Assembly: GCA_038030265.1 (NCBI GenBank)
Contig: CM075938.1
Coordinates: 5,061,009 to 5,125,008 of the forward strand
Direction: 5' to 3'
Source of the DNA: Corythucha ciliata
Taxonomy: Eukaryota; Arthropoda; Insecta; Hemiptera; Tingidae
Length of the DNA stretch: 64,000 nt
The notes beneath the pieces were generated by a model. The model made no database searches. It worked only from the letters and a program-made list of their open reading frames with translations, and was not told where the DNA came from. This document shows, piece by piece, positions 35,901 through 46,810 of this stretch (positions are counted from its first letter, which is position 1; the number at the start of each line of letters is the position of its first letter). A program made the translations under genes and the position numbers.

Positions 35901-36745
35901 AAGAGAGAGATTCGTGGTATAGAACCCCTCCCAGGATAAAATCCTAGATCCGCCACTGCGGGGATCCCTGGCCTCTGGATAAAATTGGGCAAAAGCGTCA
36001 ATTAACAACTAAAATTAGGAAAAACCGTAATTCCCGGCTTAAATTGAGAAAAATGGCCCATTCACTGGGTAAATTAATAAAACCGCCAATTCGCGAAGGT
36101 GTCACTGATGGTGGTAAGAGAAGGCAACTCTAAAGAGTGGGGAGGGGTTAAATTGAGAAAAAATGCTAATTAACGGGTAAAGAGTAGAAAAGACGTAGAA
36201 AAACTCCAGTTGACTGGTGAAATAAAGAAAAAAGCTAAAAACGTTAATTGGTAGCTGAAAATGAGCCAAAAGTGCTTAATTCGTGGCTGAAATTGAGAGA
36301 AATCGTGAATTATCAGCCAAGATGAGGAAAAACGCAATTTCATGGCAAATATTGGGAAAAATCGCTAATTCACGGCTAGAATTGAGAAACGCCCGTCTTC
36401 TTAGAAGCAACTTTTTGGCTAAAATAGAAAAAAGGCGTTAATTAATATAGCTAAAAGTAAAAAAAAAATTGCTAAATGCGGCAAAAATTAATAAAAATGT
36501 CTAATTCACAGTGTAACATTGAGAAATAGAGCAAATTCGCGGCTAAAATTGAGAAAAATAGCTAATTCACGGGCCACGAATAATATAACGAACTTCGTTA
36601 TATCAGAGAAGCTAAAACTTGAAAAATTGCTAAATTACGACTCGAATTAATGAAATTGGCTGCTAATTCGTGGTGTAAAATTGAGAAATAGCGCTAATTC
36701 GCGGTAGAAATTGAGAAAACCACTATTCGCGTTTTATTGAGAAAA
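32920..36745 (+). repeat. Long AATTCGCGGCTAAAATTGAG minisatellite with 533-bp higher-order units
   Basis: A 3.8-kb block of 27-30 bp units in the same orientation as the PIX intron block. Inside it, GTCGTA/GAAAGCGCGGCTAAAA marks a 533-bp higher-order repeat at 33825, 34358 and 34891. A second duplication joins 33405-33795 with 35565-35955: GGAAGAGCTCATTCGCTGTT occurs at about 33424 and 35584. Each of these copies ends at CCTAGATCCGCCACTG, which resembles a transposon terminus. Confidence 0.85.
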
Positions 36746-36754
36746 GGCGCTTTT

Positions 36755-36910
36755 TCCTGGTAACGGGTATAGGCAGCGTGTCGGCCTTGACCAGCTGGCA
36801 AAGGCCGCAGGGCTTGCACGCGTCAGGTCACTTCCCGGAAGTCCTGACTGGTCTATCCTGGCAATGTGCCCTGCGGGGCATCAGATCAGGGCGAGAAGAA
36901 GGCACACACC
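36755..36910 (+). mobile_element. Orphan 3' end of an R1-like LINE
   Basis: This segment aligns on the + strand with the 3' UTR of the LINE at 46811-49254 read on its sense strand. Shared blocks are CCTTGACCAGCTGG, CTTGCACGYGTCRGGTCACT followed by TCCCGG, TATCCTGG..ATGTGCC and GGGCGRGAAGAAGGCACA. The end of the match is the same point at which the other copy meets its repeat array, so it is the true 3' end. No coding sequence precedes it, only minisatellite. Confidence 0.78.
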
Positions 36911-36924
36911 TGAGGTACCGCGCT

Positions 36925-37760
36925 AGAACTTGAACAATCCGTTGTTGCATATCTGTCAAATCAATTTAATGGTTCTTCGCCTGAAGAGCTGACGCATCAA
37001 GAGGAAGAGTCCCGCGAAGAAAAATTCATGGCGATGATGTCAATTTTTTTTTAAAGCCAACAAGAAAGCACCCTACTCGTGATGAAAAACTTGATGCACG
37101 ATTTTAGCTTGACGTTAAAAGACTGTCTTGCTAATGAAAAAGAAAATGCCCCGCAGAAAATGATTAATCCCAAAGTTTGATGGGAAAAACGAGGCGTGTG
37201 TCGTCAACAAATGGACTTCCGACGCCTTAAAAATAAGCAACCTCGTGTTTAATTTCGTGCCAGGGAGCATAGCCGAGAAGTGGTACTTCTCTCTTCTCGT
37301 CGACGAAAATGAGCGGCCTTGGTCTGCTTGGAAGGAAAGTTTTGTGAGCGCTCTCGGTCAAAACATGCTGCAATTAGCTATTCGAGCAAATTCATGGCGG
37401 TATAGATGTGGACCTCTTATGGATTACTACTATGAAAAGCAGAGACTACTCAACATCGCCTGTGGAAATTTGCCTGATCGGGTTTTCAACATCTTCATGG
37501 TGCTGGGCCTCCCTGAGGACATGCAAAATCGACTCATATTACAAGAAGTTGAAGGAAAAGAGCAATTACGCCTTGCCATGGAGAAGCTAAAACCCGACTC
37601 CGATTTTGACAAAGGTTCGTCAAAAGGGAAAGCGGTGAACAATACGACTATTAAAGATAATTTTTCATCGTACTGTGGCTCTATTTCCCCACTATTGACC
37701 AAAGAAATACTCTTAAATAATGAAAAAGTTCAAGCTCTTCTTGACACTGGGGCCAAGAAT
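36925..37760 (+). pseudogene. Ty3/gypsy gag and protease start
   Basis: Recognisable gag text starts near 36925 (YLSNQFNGSSPEELTHQEEE) and continues after frame breaks in the open frame at 37245: PGSIAEKWYFSLL, WSAWKESFVSAL, YYYEKQRLLNIACGNL, the usual retrotransposon gag fold. It ends at VQALLDTGA, the protease active-site motif, where the sequence turns abruptly into CCCGGCCCGAGG-rich text. The protease body and RT are gone. Its RNase H remnant probably lies at 41235-41660. Confidence 0.82.
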
Positions 37761-37789
37761 CGGCCCGGCCCGAGGCCCGAGTTGTTTAC

Positions 37790-38150
37790 GCTTGCATAAA
37801 TAGAGCATAAATCTGCACTCCAATGCAATGGCTAAAAAGCCCGCATTCCACCAATCACATGTACTTCGAGAGCGAGGAAAAAACACCAAATATATGTGAG
37901 GGGGAAGAATTTTTCACAAAAGCACGCCTTTGCCTTGAACAAACGCTCGCTGTGTGGCTGTTGAGCTTTTTCGGTTCACACACTCTGGTGGACATTATTC
38001 TCCCACAAGTCGACAACCTTTTAGCGCTACAGTGGGGGGGGGGTTTGGACTAGACTCACGGCTCCAAGGGTAGCACAATAAGCTACCTATAGGCTTCCTT
38101 GCTAAGGGGAAATTGCCCCCGCCCTCCAGATGAGATTGACCAGATGTAGA
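37790..38150. other. No gene recognised
   Basis: Unassigned sequence between the gypsy remnant and the foldback element; a G9 run at about 38035-38043. Confidence 0.4.
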
Positions 38151-38507
38151 CTTGAGCTTTTTGGTGAAAAGAGGTAATCTCTCCATGTTTAAAGAGTCTT
38201 TATTTCTTAATTTGTGACCGTGGTTTCGGTCGACTATACCATCTTCAGATAAGGTTTAGGGCGTAAAAACCACTCTCGCCACATGACTTTTACTAAAACG
38301 AGCCGTGATCACAGGCTACACATGAGCCTGTCGGATTAGCCTGTGATCACTGCTCGTTTTACTGAAAGTCGTGTGAAGAGGGTGGTTCTTACGCCCTAAA
38401 CATTGTCTGAAGATGGTCTAGCTCTAGTGGACCGAAACGATGGCCACGAATTAATAAAGACACTTCAAACGTGGAGAGGTTAGCCTTTTTCACCAAAAAA
38501 ACTTGAG
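38151..38507. mobile_element. Foldback element with about 165-bp arms
   Basis: CTTGAGCTTTTTGGTGAAAA at the left and TTTTTCACCAAAAAAACTTGA at the right are inverted. The arms continue through GGTTTAGGGCGTAAAAACCA / TGGTTCTTACGCCCTAAAC and GTGATCACAGGCT / AGCCTGTGATCAC, leaving a loop of only about 20 bp. Transcribed, it would form one long hairpin. Confidence 0.82.
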
Positions 38508-38654
38508 TCATCCAAACTGCACTATCTCACCTCGCATCAATACAATGAGACGATCAATGAGATTGAAAAACGCTCGTCTCCAGGAAATTCCGCACTCGCG
38601 TATGATCTTGCTTTCCTACATAAGTCGTCGAAAAAGCGAGAATTTTCAATAGTG

Positions 38655-38835
38655 ATGAGCAAAAATGGTCTTGGTCTTCTCGCGAGACTCTTGCAGCAAG
38701 ACCAAGACCAAGACTCTCTATAACGGCTGCAAGACCAAGACTCTCTAACGGCTGCAAGACCAAAACTTTCTACAAGACCTTACGAACGAGTCTTGCGCAA
38801 GACCAAGACTGTGTTGCAAGAGTCTTGCGAGTCTT
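38655..38835. repeat. AAGACCAAGACT short tandem repeat
   Basis: Units of about 12-25 bp built from GCAAGACCAAGACT, CTCTCTAACGGCT and GTCTTGCGAGTCTTGC, with some units inverted. Confidence 0.7.
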
Positions 38836-38849
38836 GCAAAAAGAAGTTC

Positions 38850-40050
38850 TGATTTAAAAACCGACTTTTGTGGGTTTTGCTCTTCCAAGAACACATTTTG
38901 CTGATTTGGCTCCTTTAAAACCTAGTTTTGGCGATTTTTGCATCATCAAAAACACATTTTCGTGGCTTTAGCTTTTTATTTGTTCTAGGAAGAAAAAGAA
39001 GGAATGAAGGGGGGGGAGAAGGTTTTCGGTTGGTTCCAAAAAGAACGACATTTTGTGATTTTGGATTTTTCTAACCCCAATTTCACCGGAAATTTTCAGT
39101 CTGCCATAACAAAAGTCTCAGAATTGGCACCTTCAAAATCCAATTTCACAGATTCTTGCCATTTTGGACCCCGCAATTTCGCGAATTTACCCGTTATTAA
39201 ATACCAAATTACGTAGTTATACCTCTTATTGAAATCAGTTTTTTACAGATTTGGCTCTTCAGAAAACTTATTTCGCTCTTTTCAAACCCCAAGTCCTGGA
39301 TTTGGCTCAATTCAAACCCAAATATAAATGCCCCAATTTTTGTATATTTAAACTCTTTCAAAACGTAATTTCGTGAGTTTGGCTCCTTCAAAAACTCACA
39401 GATGTTTGCCATTTAAAAACAAACGTGAGTTAAGCTAAAAACTAAATAGTCGAAAAACGAAAAAAAACAAATTTCGTGATTTTGGCGCTCAACCATATTT
39501 TCGCTCTTCCACAACCAAATGTCACCGATTTTGCCCCTTTGATACCAAACTTCGCGGATTTTAGCCATTTAAATTTCCAGCCATTCTAATTTCGCGCATT
39601 TTCATTATTAAAAAAAAAAAAAAAAACAATTTTTGTGGCCTTTGTTCTTTCTGGAATCAGTTATACAGATTTCGCTGTTTCGAAAACCAAATGTTGCTCT
39701 TCCAAAAAAGAAATTCACGGATTTGGCTGGTTTAAATACCAAATTTCGTCATTTCGGCCATCGGCTCTCATAAACGTCAGTTTCGTGGATGTCCGCTCTT
39801 TCATAGTCAAATTTTGCGAATTTGGCTCCTAAAAACTCCAGTTTTTGGAAGTTTTGCTATTTCAAAAGCCAAATTCACATCCGCGCGTTAAAACCCAATT
39901 TTTTGGATTTGTCACCTTGAAAACCAATTTCGGGGATTTAGGCTTTATTAAAATGAGCTGTTCCTTACCAGATGGACAGGTTTAGTTCGTTCAAAAAAGT
40001 AATTCAGCTCATTTGAAACCCAAATTTCGTTATTTTGGCCTTCTCAAACC
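38850..40050. repeat. Imperfect GATTTGGCTCYTTCAAAA repeats
   Basis: Roughly 35-50 bp units repeat GATTTTGGCTCTTCAAAAAC and CCAAATTTCG with heavy decay. They look related, in complement, to the GCGAAATTG repeats in the PIX intron (20800-21410). Confidence 0.55.
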
Positions 40051-40458
40051 ACACATGGTTGCAGAAGGGTGGGGCAGGTTACATTTTTTTCAGTATACGG
40101 CGAGATATGAAGGAAAAATACGAAGAACATCCAAGAGAAAACTCCTTGATTGTGAGTTTGAGGCTTCAACAGACAAAAAAGCAAGAACGAAGCGGGAGCC
40201 CCCCCCCCCGCCAATACATACCCCTACAAAGTAACGACATGCATGCGAAATTTAATGTCCCCTCCCAAAAATGTTTTTTGGATCCGCTACTGGGTAAACT
40301 GGAAAATTTCTCGTACCTTAGTTTCTAGGATTATAAAAACTGGGGAAATTCGCGTCTATTAACCCCACGAAACAGGTAATTTCATTTTTACGACGCCTGT
40401 TCGACCGAGAGATTACACTTGCCTCTTTAGTCTTCCTAAAATCTAGAAAATTTTCCTC

Positions 40459-40718
40459 ATTATATCTATCGTGTCAGTTACTAAGAGTATAAGTCAAAAA
40501 TTAGCCATTTTCTGTTCTTGCACTCAGCTTGACGGCCTGCCTCTACTCTTCTGTTCTCAAGAGTATAAGTCACGAAAAAACCCGAATTCCTATTCCTAAG
40601 AGGACTTGTACCTAACAGTACTGATTGGGTTTTATTTAAATTGAAAAGTTTGGAACGCTCTCTTGAAAACTTCAATTTTTTGACTTTTACTCTTAGTAAC
40701 TGACACGTTAGATATAAT
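40459..40718. mobile_element. Short inverted-repeat element (MITE-like)
   Basis: The left arm ATTATATCTATCGTGTCAGT continues TACTAAGAGTATAAGTCAAAAA; the right arm is the complement with two or three differences. About 260 bp, non-coding; an internal AAGAGTATAAGTCA copy is also present. Confidence 0.75.
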
Positions 40719-41234
40719 CCATGGAACTGGTCATTTAATGATTTTTTTATGGCGAAAATGAGCATTTGCGAGCTTGTGGCCTACCAAACTGGGCATTTTA
40801 ACAACGCCCTTCCTATCGCGAAACTCCATCACTCATCTCTTTCATCATTCTATCAAACTCGTTTGACTACTAAAATGGAGGAAAAAAGCGAAGTAACAAA
40901 TAAAAACGAGGCGAGTATAAAATGTGCATTGTTGTAGAATTACCCAAGAAAATTTAATATAATTATTCATATGGTATAGTAAGTGAAGGTAGGACAAAAA
41001 AGAGGACAGAAAGAGGACGAGTTGACGTGAGGTAATGACCGACAAACGTGGGGGGGGGGGGGGTTGCAAAATTTTTCAAATGTCTATGTCGGACACTCGC
41101 TTTTGGCTGCTTTATATTTTTTCTAATTTTTATTTCGGGCCGGGCCTAGTCGGGCTTCAGCTCTCAGCCCGGCCCGGCCCGAGAAATCGGCGGCCCGAGC
41201 CGAAGCCCGAGCCCGAGGCCATCCCTATTTCCGT

Positions 41235-41660
41235 CCATGCAAAAACTAGGATTCAAGTTACTTTACCCTTCTGCGCTTGAAAAGGCAAGCTCCTCACCTT
41301 CAGCAATCCCACCGATAGAGGCTAGTATTCCTCAGGTTGAGGTAACTATTCCGTCGCTGACAAAGAAGGATTAGCTGTCGTAAAGGCAATTGAGTACTTC
41401 AGAACTTATCTAGAGGGCCGCCGATTCGTTGTCCACACCGACCACCAAGCCTTGAGTTTTATTATGAACCTGAAGGAACCAAAAGGTCGATTGGGCAGGT
41501 GGCAGGTGTTTTTAATGGGATTCGACTTGATCATCAACCATCGCTCAGGAAAAGAATTGCAAGATGCCGACGCTATTTCTCGACTGTGCCTCGATGTTGT
41601 TCCCTCACCGGTTAATGCAACCCAATGTAAATGTAAACTTCAAAAGAAGGGGAAAATGTA
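41235..41660 (+). pseudogene. Ty3/gypsy RNase H fragment
   Basis: Text typical of gypsy RNase H: DKEGLAVVKAIEYF, then FVVHTDHQALSFIMNLKEPK, GRLGRWQVFLMGFDL and HRSGKELQDADAISRL. The first part needs a frame change at about 41370; the second lies in the open frame 41452-41661. RT and integrase are absent. It probably belongs to the same dead element as the gag at 36925-37760, split by debris with CCCGGCCCGAG-rich edges near 37760 and 41140-41220. Confidence 0.82.
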
Positions 41661-41814
41661 ATGAGCCTTATTCTAAAAAGTGAAGCTCATAATATGTTTT
41701 CTACAAATGATTTTAAAAAAAATAATAAAAAGAGTCTTGTCTTGCCCTATTTATTGTCTATTACACCTATGCGCGACTTTAAAAAAGGTGTTTTTGGCAA
41801 CATCTAGTTCGGTT

Positions 41815-41957
41815 GTTAGCCCCTGTCCCACGGTAAATGTCTGGCGACCTCAGAACTGTCATCTCCTACACCTAGACCATAAAAAACGTCCTGCGCCGGT
41901 GCCAGACACGATCAAATGACTCGGATTTTTCATACGGTGGGCTCCCGGAATATTTTT
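41815..41957 (-). mobile_element. Terminal fragment of the AGTCCGGGAGCCCACCG family
   Basis: Same sequence as the right arm at 6820-6945 (CCAGACACGATCAAATGACT, CGTCCTGCGC) and it includes the outer terminus CGGTGGGCTCCCGGA missing there. Only one end is present. Confidence 0.75.
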
Positions 41958-42808
41958 ATGACGCTTACATTAACTAATCCGTGAAAACCACCAGTATACA
42001 GTGCCGCCTTTGAGGGTGGGCCATCGCCCGAGGGCACAGTGTCCTGAGTGGCGCGTCAAGCAAAATGAGGGAGGGGGGAAGGAGAACGAGAAATAAATAA
42101 CTAAGAAGCGCATTTGCTTTACGAATATATCAAAACTATAAAATTTTAAACAAATTAGTTAAAAAAAGAGCGTTGGGATAGGTAGATCTACCGCGAAGCC
42201 AGGGCGCACAAAGAGCTATAATACACAGCAGATACTTAGGTTCAGCTATCAAGTAAATCGATGGAAATAATTGGAGATTTTCCTCAATTTTTGCTGCAAG
42301 TTAGCGATTTTTTACCTTTTCAGCAGTGAATCTTGCACTTTTTTTTCACTTTGAGCTGCAAAGTAGCGTTTTTATTAATTGCAGCCCCGTTAATTATAGT
42401 GATGTTTCTCAACATTGACCACAAATTAGCGGCGTATGAACTAATATACAGGGAGTTCAAAAAATAGAGGGCAATATTTCGCCCGGTGATTCTGCACCTC
42501 AAATGGGTTAAAACGACCCCTATTCACCATAGTCCGATTCTCATTATTTTCCGACTAAATTCAGAATTTAAGTACTTTTTGATTTTGCCTTGTTTTTTTT
42601 TTTAGAAAAGTGGCCGTTGCATGGTAACTGGAGGCTCTAAGGTCAAATCTGAAAGTACCATTGGAAAGAGCGGACGTTTTTCTATTAGAATTGAGGTATT
42701 CCATTCCATTTTGCTCCATACGTGCTCAGATATCCTGCAACAAAGTCAAACTTGTTCTAAATTCAACCCATGTCCACGACACTTTGAAGCTGGATTTCTC
42801 CTCAACAG
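41958..42808. other. No gene; short minisatellite patch
   Basis: A small block at about 42255-42440 is again the AATTTTAGC / AATTAGCG minisatellite, T-rich orientation. From 42450 onward (GGGAGTTCAAAAAATAGAG) the sequence runs into the ORF1 region of the + strand LINE and may be its 5' UTR. Confidence 0.45.
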
Positions 42809-43788
42809 GTGCTTTCGGATATGACTTTTTTTCAGAAAAGTTGGCGCATTGTATCACCATGTTTAGAGGTCGAGAGACAACGAATCGAGATGGAGGAAAT
42901 GCGTAGGAAGAAGGAAGAGGAAAGGGCTAGGCGGGTGGTTAGCGATAGGCGAGAGGGGAAGGGAAGAGGTGGGGGCGGTATCGCAAACTCAAGCCGGGCC
43001 AGAAACGGTGAGCCAGGCGAAGAGAGCGTAAGTGCCCATACAAGCGCGGGTCGCGATCAGGAAGGTGGATGAGGCGCCGTTTGAAGTGGACGAGGCGTTG
43101 GAGCTGAGAGACTTTGCCATGGAGGCGATGTTGGACAGTGAATGTGGGGTAAGCCGATTTATGGATTCGGGGCTAGTGGAGGATAGCAAGATTTACTTGT
43201 TTACCTGTGGGGGACGTTGGGTCGGTGAGGAGATTTGTAGGGTGCCTAAAAGAACCAAGCAGGCAGAGGGGGTTGAATGTATGCCTACTGAGTGACATAC
43301 CGACGCCGACTAGGATTAGGGGCGTTGTCACGGGTATGAGGCAGGCAAAAGAGAAAGTATTGAGGTTCATGAAACTGGTTAACCAGGATCTGGGCCTCGA
43401 CATAGGGTCGTGGCAGTTAGTAGGATTTCGTAGAGACCCTCAACTAAGCTGACGATCGAGGTGCCCGATAAGGACGCGGAGATTGTTAGGAAGGTGGGCC
43501 ATTTGGGGGTGGAGTTTACGAGGGTAAGGTTTTGGATGCTTTCCAAGAGAAGGTGGGGGGAGGATGATGAATCGCTAGTGGGGGGAAACAATGAACCCCA
43601 CGACACGGCTATGGAGATTGAGGGCGATGCGATCCCTCCAAAGGATCAGGCAGGGCCCAGTGGGGTGGTTCCGCCGTTGGAGGGGGAGGTTGGACATGAC
43701 GGCCAACTCAATCCTGCGGTCCTGATGGTCACCGACTTGGAGAGGTCCCTGATAAAACAACAGGGGCCACAGGGAAAGTAGGTAGAGG
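42809..43788 (+). pseudogene. LINE ORF1 (DUF4780-like) with frameshifts
   Basis: Coding text moves through three frames (42809-43072, 43032-43295, 43207-43452, then 43461-43781). It starts with a charged coiled region (EMRRKKEEERARRVV). Then comes a domain with IYLFTCGGRWVGEE, VVTGMRQAKEKVLRFMK, and VPDKDAEIVRKVGHLG followed by VEFTRVRFWML. The last part resembles DUF4780, found in ORF1-type proteins of arthropod LINEs; this match is from memory. There are no CCHC knuckles. At least two indels break the frame. Confidence 0.65.
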
Positions 43789-43826
43789 GCCGTGATGGCG
43801 CGAGGGGAACGGAGAGAAAGTAGGAT

Positions 43827-44021
43827 ATGAAGGTGCTTCAGGCTAATTTGCAGCACAGCAGAACTGCGACGGCGGATGTTGCTGTGCTGGAGGCTGGTTT
43901 GGAGTTCCAGGTGGGGTTGTTTCAGGAACCATATCTCTTTAAGGGGAGGGTGCGAGGGCTCCGGAATCGGAACTATGAGGTTATTCACGCAACGGAGGGA
44001 CTGGAAAGGGTGAGGGCATGT
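43827..44021 (+). CDS. LINE ORF2 N-terminus, AP-like endonuclease (runs into gap)
   Basis: Starts ATG KVLQANLQHSRTATADV and continues GLFQEPYLFKGRVRG, the first two motifs of the R1-clade apurinic-like endonuclease (Asn in LQxNLxxS, Glu in QEP). The frame is open up to the assembly gap at 44022. Its reverse transcriptase would lie in the gap. It is on the opposite strand to the RT on the other side, so the two are not one element as assembled. Confidence 0.8.
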
Positions 44022-44521
44022 NNNNNNNNNNNNNNNNNNNNNNNNNNNNNNNNNNNNNNNNNNNNNNNNNNNNNNNNNNNNNNNNNNNNNNNNNNNNNNN
44101 NNNNNNNNNNNNNNNNNNNNNNNNNNNNNNNNNNNNNNNNNNNNNNNNNNNNNNNNNNNNNNNNNNNNNNNNNNNNNNNNNNNNNNNNNNNNNNNNNNNN
44201 NNNNNNNNNNNNNNNNNNNNNNNNNNNNNNNNNNNNNNNNNNNNNNNNNNNNNNNNNNNNNNNNNNNNNNNNNNNNNNNNNNNNNNNNNNNNNNNNNNNN
44301 NNNNNNNNNNNNNNNNNNNNNNNNNNNNNNNNNNNNNNNNNNNNNNNNNNNNNNNNNNNNNNNNNNNNNNNNNNNNNNNNNNNNNNNNNNNNNNNNNNNN
44401 NNNNNNNNNNNNNNNNNNNNNNNNNNNNNNNNNNNNNNNNNNNNNNNNNNNNNNNNNNNNNNNNNNNNNNNNNNNNNNNNNNNNNNNNNNNNNNNNNNNN
44501 NNNNNNNNNNNNNNNNNNNNN
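44022..44521. other. Assembly gap, 500 N
   Basis: Exactly 500 undefined bases, a typical placeholder rather than a measured size. Confidence 0.99.
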
Positions 44522-45780
44522 GACATTGAGGGCTGTCTCGGCGGCGGTGGAAGTAGAGCTTTCCGTTAAATGATCCATGACCCGATAGCAGTTGGACAGC
44601 GGGATAACTGAGAAAGCTCCACTTCCACCTGAGGCGTTCCGCGATGTTGGGGACGATGGCGTGTGTGTGGCGCCCTGTTGGCGCAGTGTCCCATTCAAGT
44701 TGCCACTGGGATATTGCGGCATCGCGGCATGCAGAGGCAAAGGCGCTGTGGTCCAAGTCCGAAGGGATGGGGGCCAGCCATGGTGGTGAAGGCTGGTCGA
44801 TTCCCAGTAAGCGCGCGCGTGTTGCCGCCCGAATGTCTAGCTCCAAGTCCAGGGGTAGCACCCCAGCGAGGACGTGCAGAGAGAGGTGCGCGGTGGTGGA
44901 GTATGCGCGGAGAGTCGCCAGTAGAAACCTCCTCTGGATGGTCCTCGCTGCTCGACGGTCGGCGGGGCGAGCGTGTGGCCACCAGACGGCGCACGCGTAT
45001 GAGACTTTTGGCAGGAATACTGCCTTATAGTACCGGAGGCGCTTCTGGAAGGTTGGCCCCCATCCCTTGCCCGAAATTCCACGTAGGAAGTCACAGCTTG
45101 CCTGGATCGTTCTCGCCAGGAACGCCAGGTGCTGCGTTGGTAGGCCCGATCTCATGATGGTAACCCCCAGGTACCGCATAGGGTGGACGAGCGGCATGAT
45201 GTGTCCATGCGATGTTCTAAGGTGCCGTTGGGTCGGGAACAGTTGCGTTCCGCGAAGGATCGTCAGCGTGGATTTGCCGTAATTTACCTGGAGTCGACGG
45301 GTCTGGCAGTAGGTCGCGACGATGGAGTCCACGCGGCGGAACTCTTGGCGGAACGTGTGGTGATCCCTAGCCGAGATGACAATGGCCAAATCGTCCACAA
45401 AGGCGGTAGCCGCCAGGCCCTTGGTCTCCAGCTCGCGCAGGAGTGGTGCAAATCCAAGGGCCCAGAGGAGGCACGATGGTACTGTGCCCTGGGGGCACCC
45501 GCTCGAAAGGCTTATGCTCGATGTAGTGCCAGCGTAGTTCAATCGGGCGGAGCGATCGCTGAGGTAGCTGCGGAGGAGCCCGTATATGTTGCGCGGTACG
45601 CCAGCGTTCTTGATCTCCAGGAGGAGCGCTGGCCACCAGACGGCATTGAACGCACCGACGATGTCATAGCAGGCTACCCCAGCAATGCGTTCGGTCGATG
45701 CTGCGAGTTGTTCTTGCAGGTTGACAATGGCGTGTTCCGTCGATCTTCCTGGGATGCCGCCGAATTGCCATCGATGAACC
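44522..45780 (-). pseudogene. R1-like LINE copy A: RT fragment, truncated at both ends
   Basis: The frame begins at the boundary with the 10-bp array (45780) inside the RT domain at HRWQFGGIPGRSTEHA. It runs through YDIVGAFNAVWWPALL, LSSGCPQGTVPSCLLWALG, the catalytic FVDDLAIVI, and the thumb and C-terminal region as far as FHRRRDSPQC at the gap. No stops are seen. The true start is not here: the first residues of the open frame come from translating the array. It is similar to, but clearly diverged from, copy B, so they are different subfamilies and not a recent duplication. The C-terminus and 3' UTR are lost in the gap. Confidence 0.88.
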
Positions 45781-46810
45781 ACACCTAACCACACCTAACC
45801 ACACCTAACCACACCTAACCACACCTAACCACACCTAACCACACCTAACCACACCTAACCACACCTAACCACACCTAACCACACCTAACCACACCTAACC
45901 ACACCTAACCACACCTAACCACACCTAACCACACCTAACCACACCTAACCACACCTAACCACACCTAACCACACCTAACCACACCTAACCACACCTAACC
46001 ACACCTAACCACACCTAACCACACCTAACCACACCTAACCACACCTAACCACACCTAACCACACCTAACCACACCTAACCACACCTAACCACACCTAACC
46101 ACACCTAACCACACCTAACCACACCTAACCACACCTAACCACACCTAACCACACCTAACCACACCTAACCACACCTAACCACACCTAACCACACCTAACC
46201 ACACCTAACCACACCTAACCACACCTAACCACACCTAACCACACCTAACCACACCTAACCACACCTAACCACACCTAACCACACCTAACCACACCTAACC
46301 ACACCTAACCACACCTAACCACACCTAACCACACCTAACCACACCTAACCACACCTAACCACACCTAACCACACCTAACCACACCTAACCACACCTAACC
46401 ACACCTAACCACACCTAACCACACCTAACCACACCTAACCACACCTAACCACACCTAACCACACCTAACCACACCTAACCACACCTAACCACACCTAACC
46501 ACACCTAACCACACCTAACCACACCTAACCACACCTAACCACACCTAACCACACCTAACCACACCTAACCACACCTAACCACACCTAACCACACCTAACC
46601 ACACCTAACCACACCTAACCACACCTAACCACACCTAACCACACCTAACCACACCTAACCACACCTAACCACACCTAACCACACCTAACCACACCTAACC
46701 ACACCTAACCACACCTAACCACACCTAACCACACCTAACCACACCTAACCACACCTAACCACACCTAACCACACCTAACCACACCTAACCACACCTAACC
46801 ACACCTAACC
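45777..46810. repeat. Perfect 10-bp array (TTAGGTGTGG on the minus strand), 103 units
   Basis: From 45781 to 46810 the + strand is ACACCTAACC repeated 103 times without a visible error. On the minus strand the unit is TTAGGTGTGG, the insect telomere core TTAGG plus TGTGG. The array joins the 5' truncation of LINE copy A on the left and the 3' end of copy B on the right. Perfect homogeneity over 1 kb indicates recent synthesis or active homogenisation; a collapsed or over-extended assembly is also possible. Confidence 0.97.

Noticed and set aside
37844..38053. Short open frame after the gypsy gag
   Set aside because: No protease or RT motif; it does not continue the retroelement.
43981..44740. 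Open frames made mostly of undefined residues
   Set aside because: They only cross the 500-N gap.
44592..45788. Long + strand open frames opposite LINE copy A
   Set aside because: GC-rich antisense shadows of the RT coding sequence, no recognisable domains.
45781..45794. Apparent protein starts (WLGVV) of the LINE frames inside the 10-bp arrays
   Set aside because: Not real starts: GTG codons in the array in frame with 5'-truncated ORF2.
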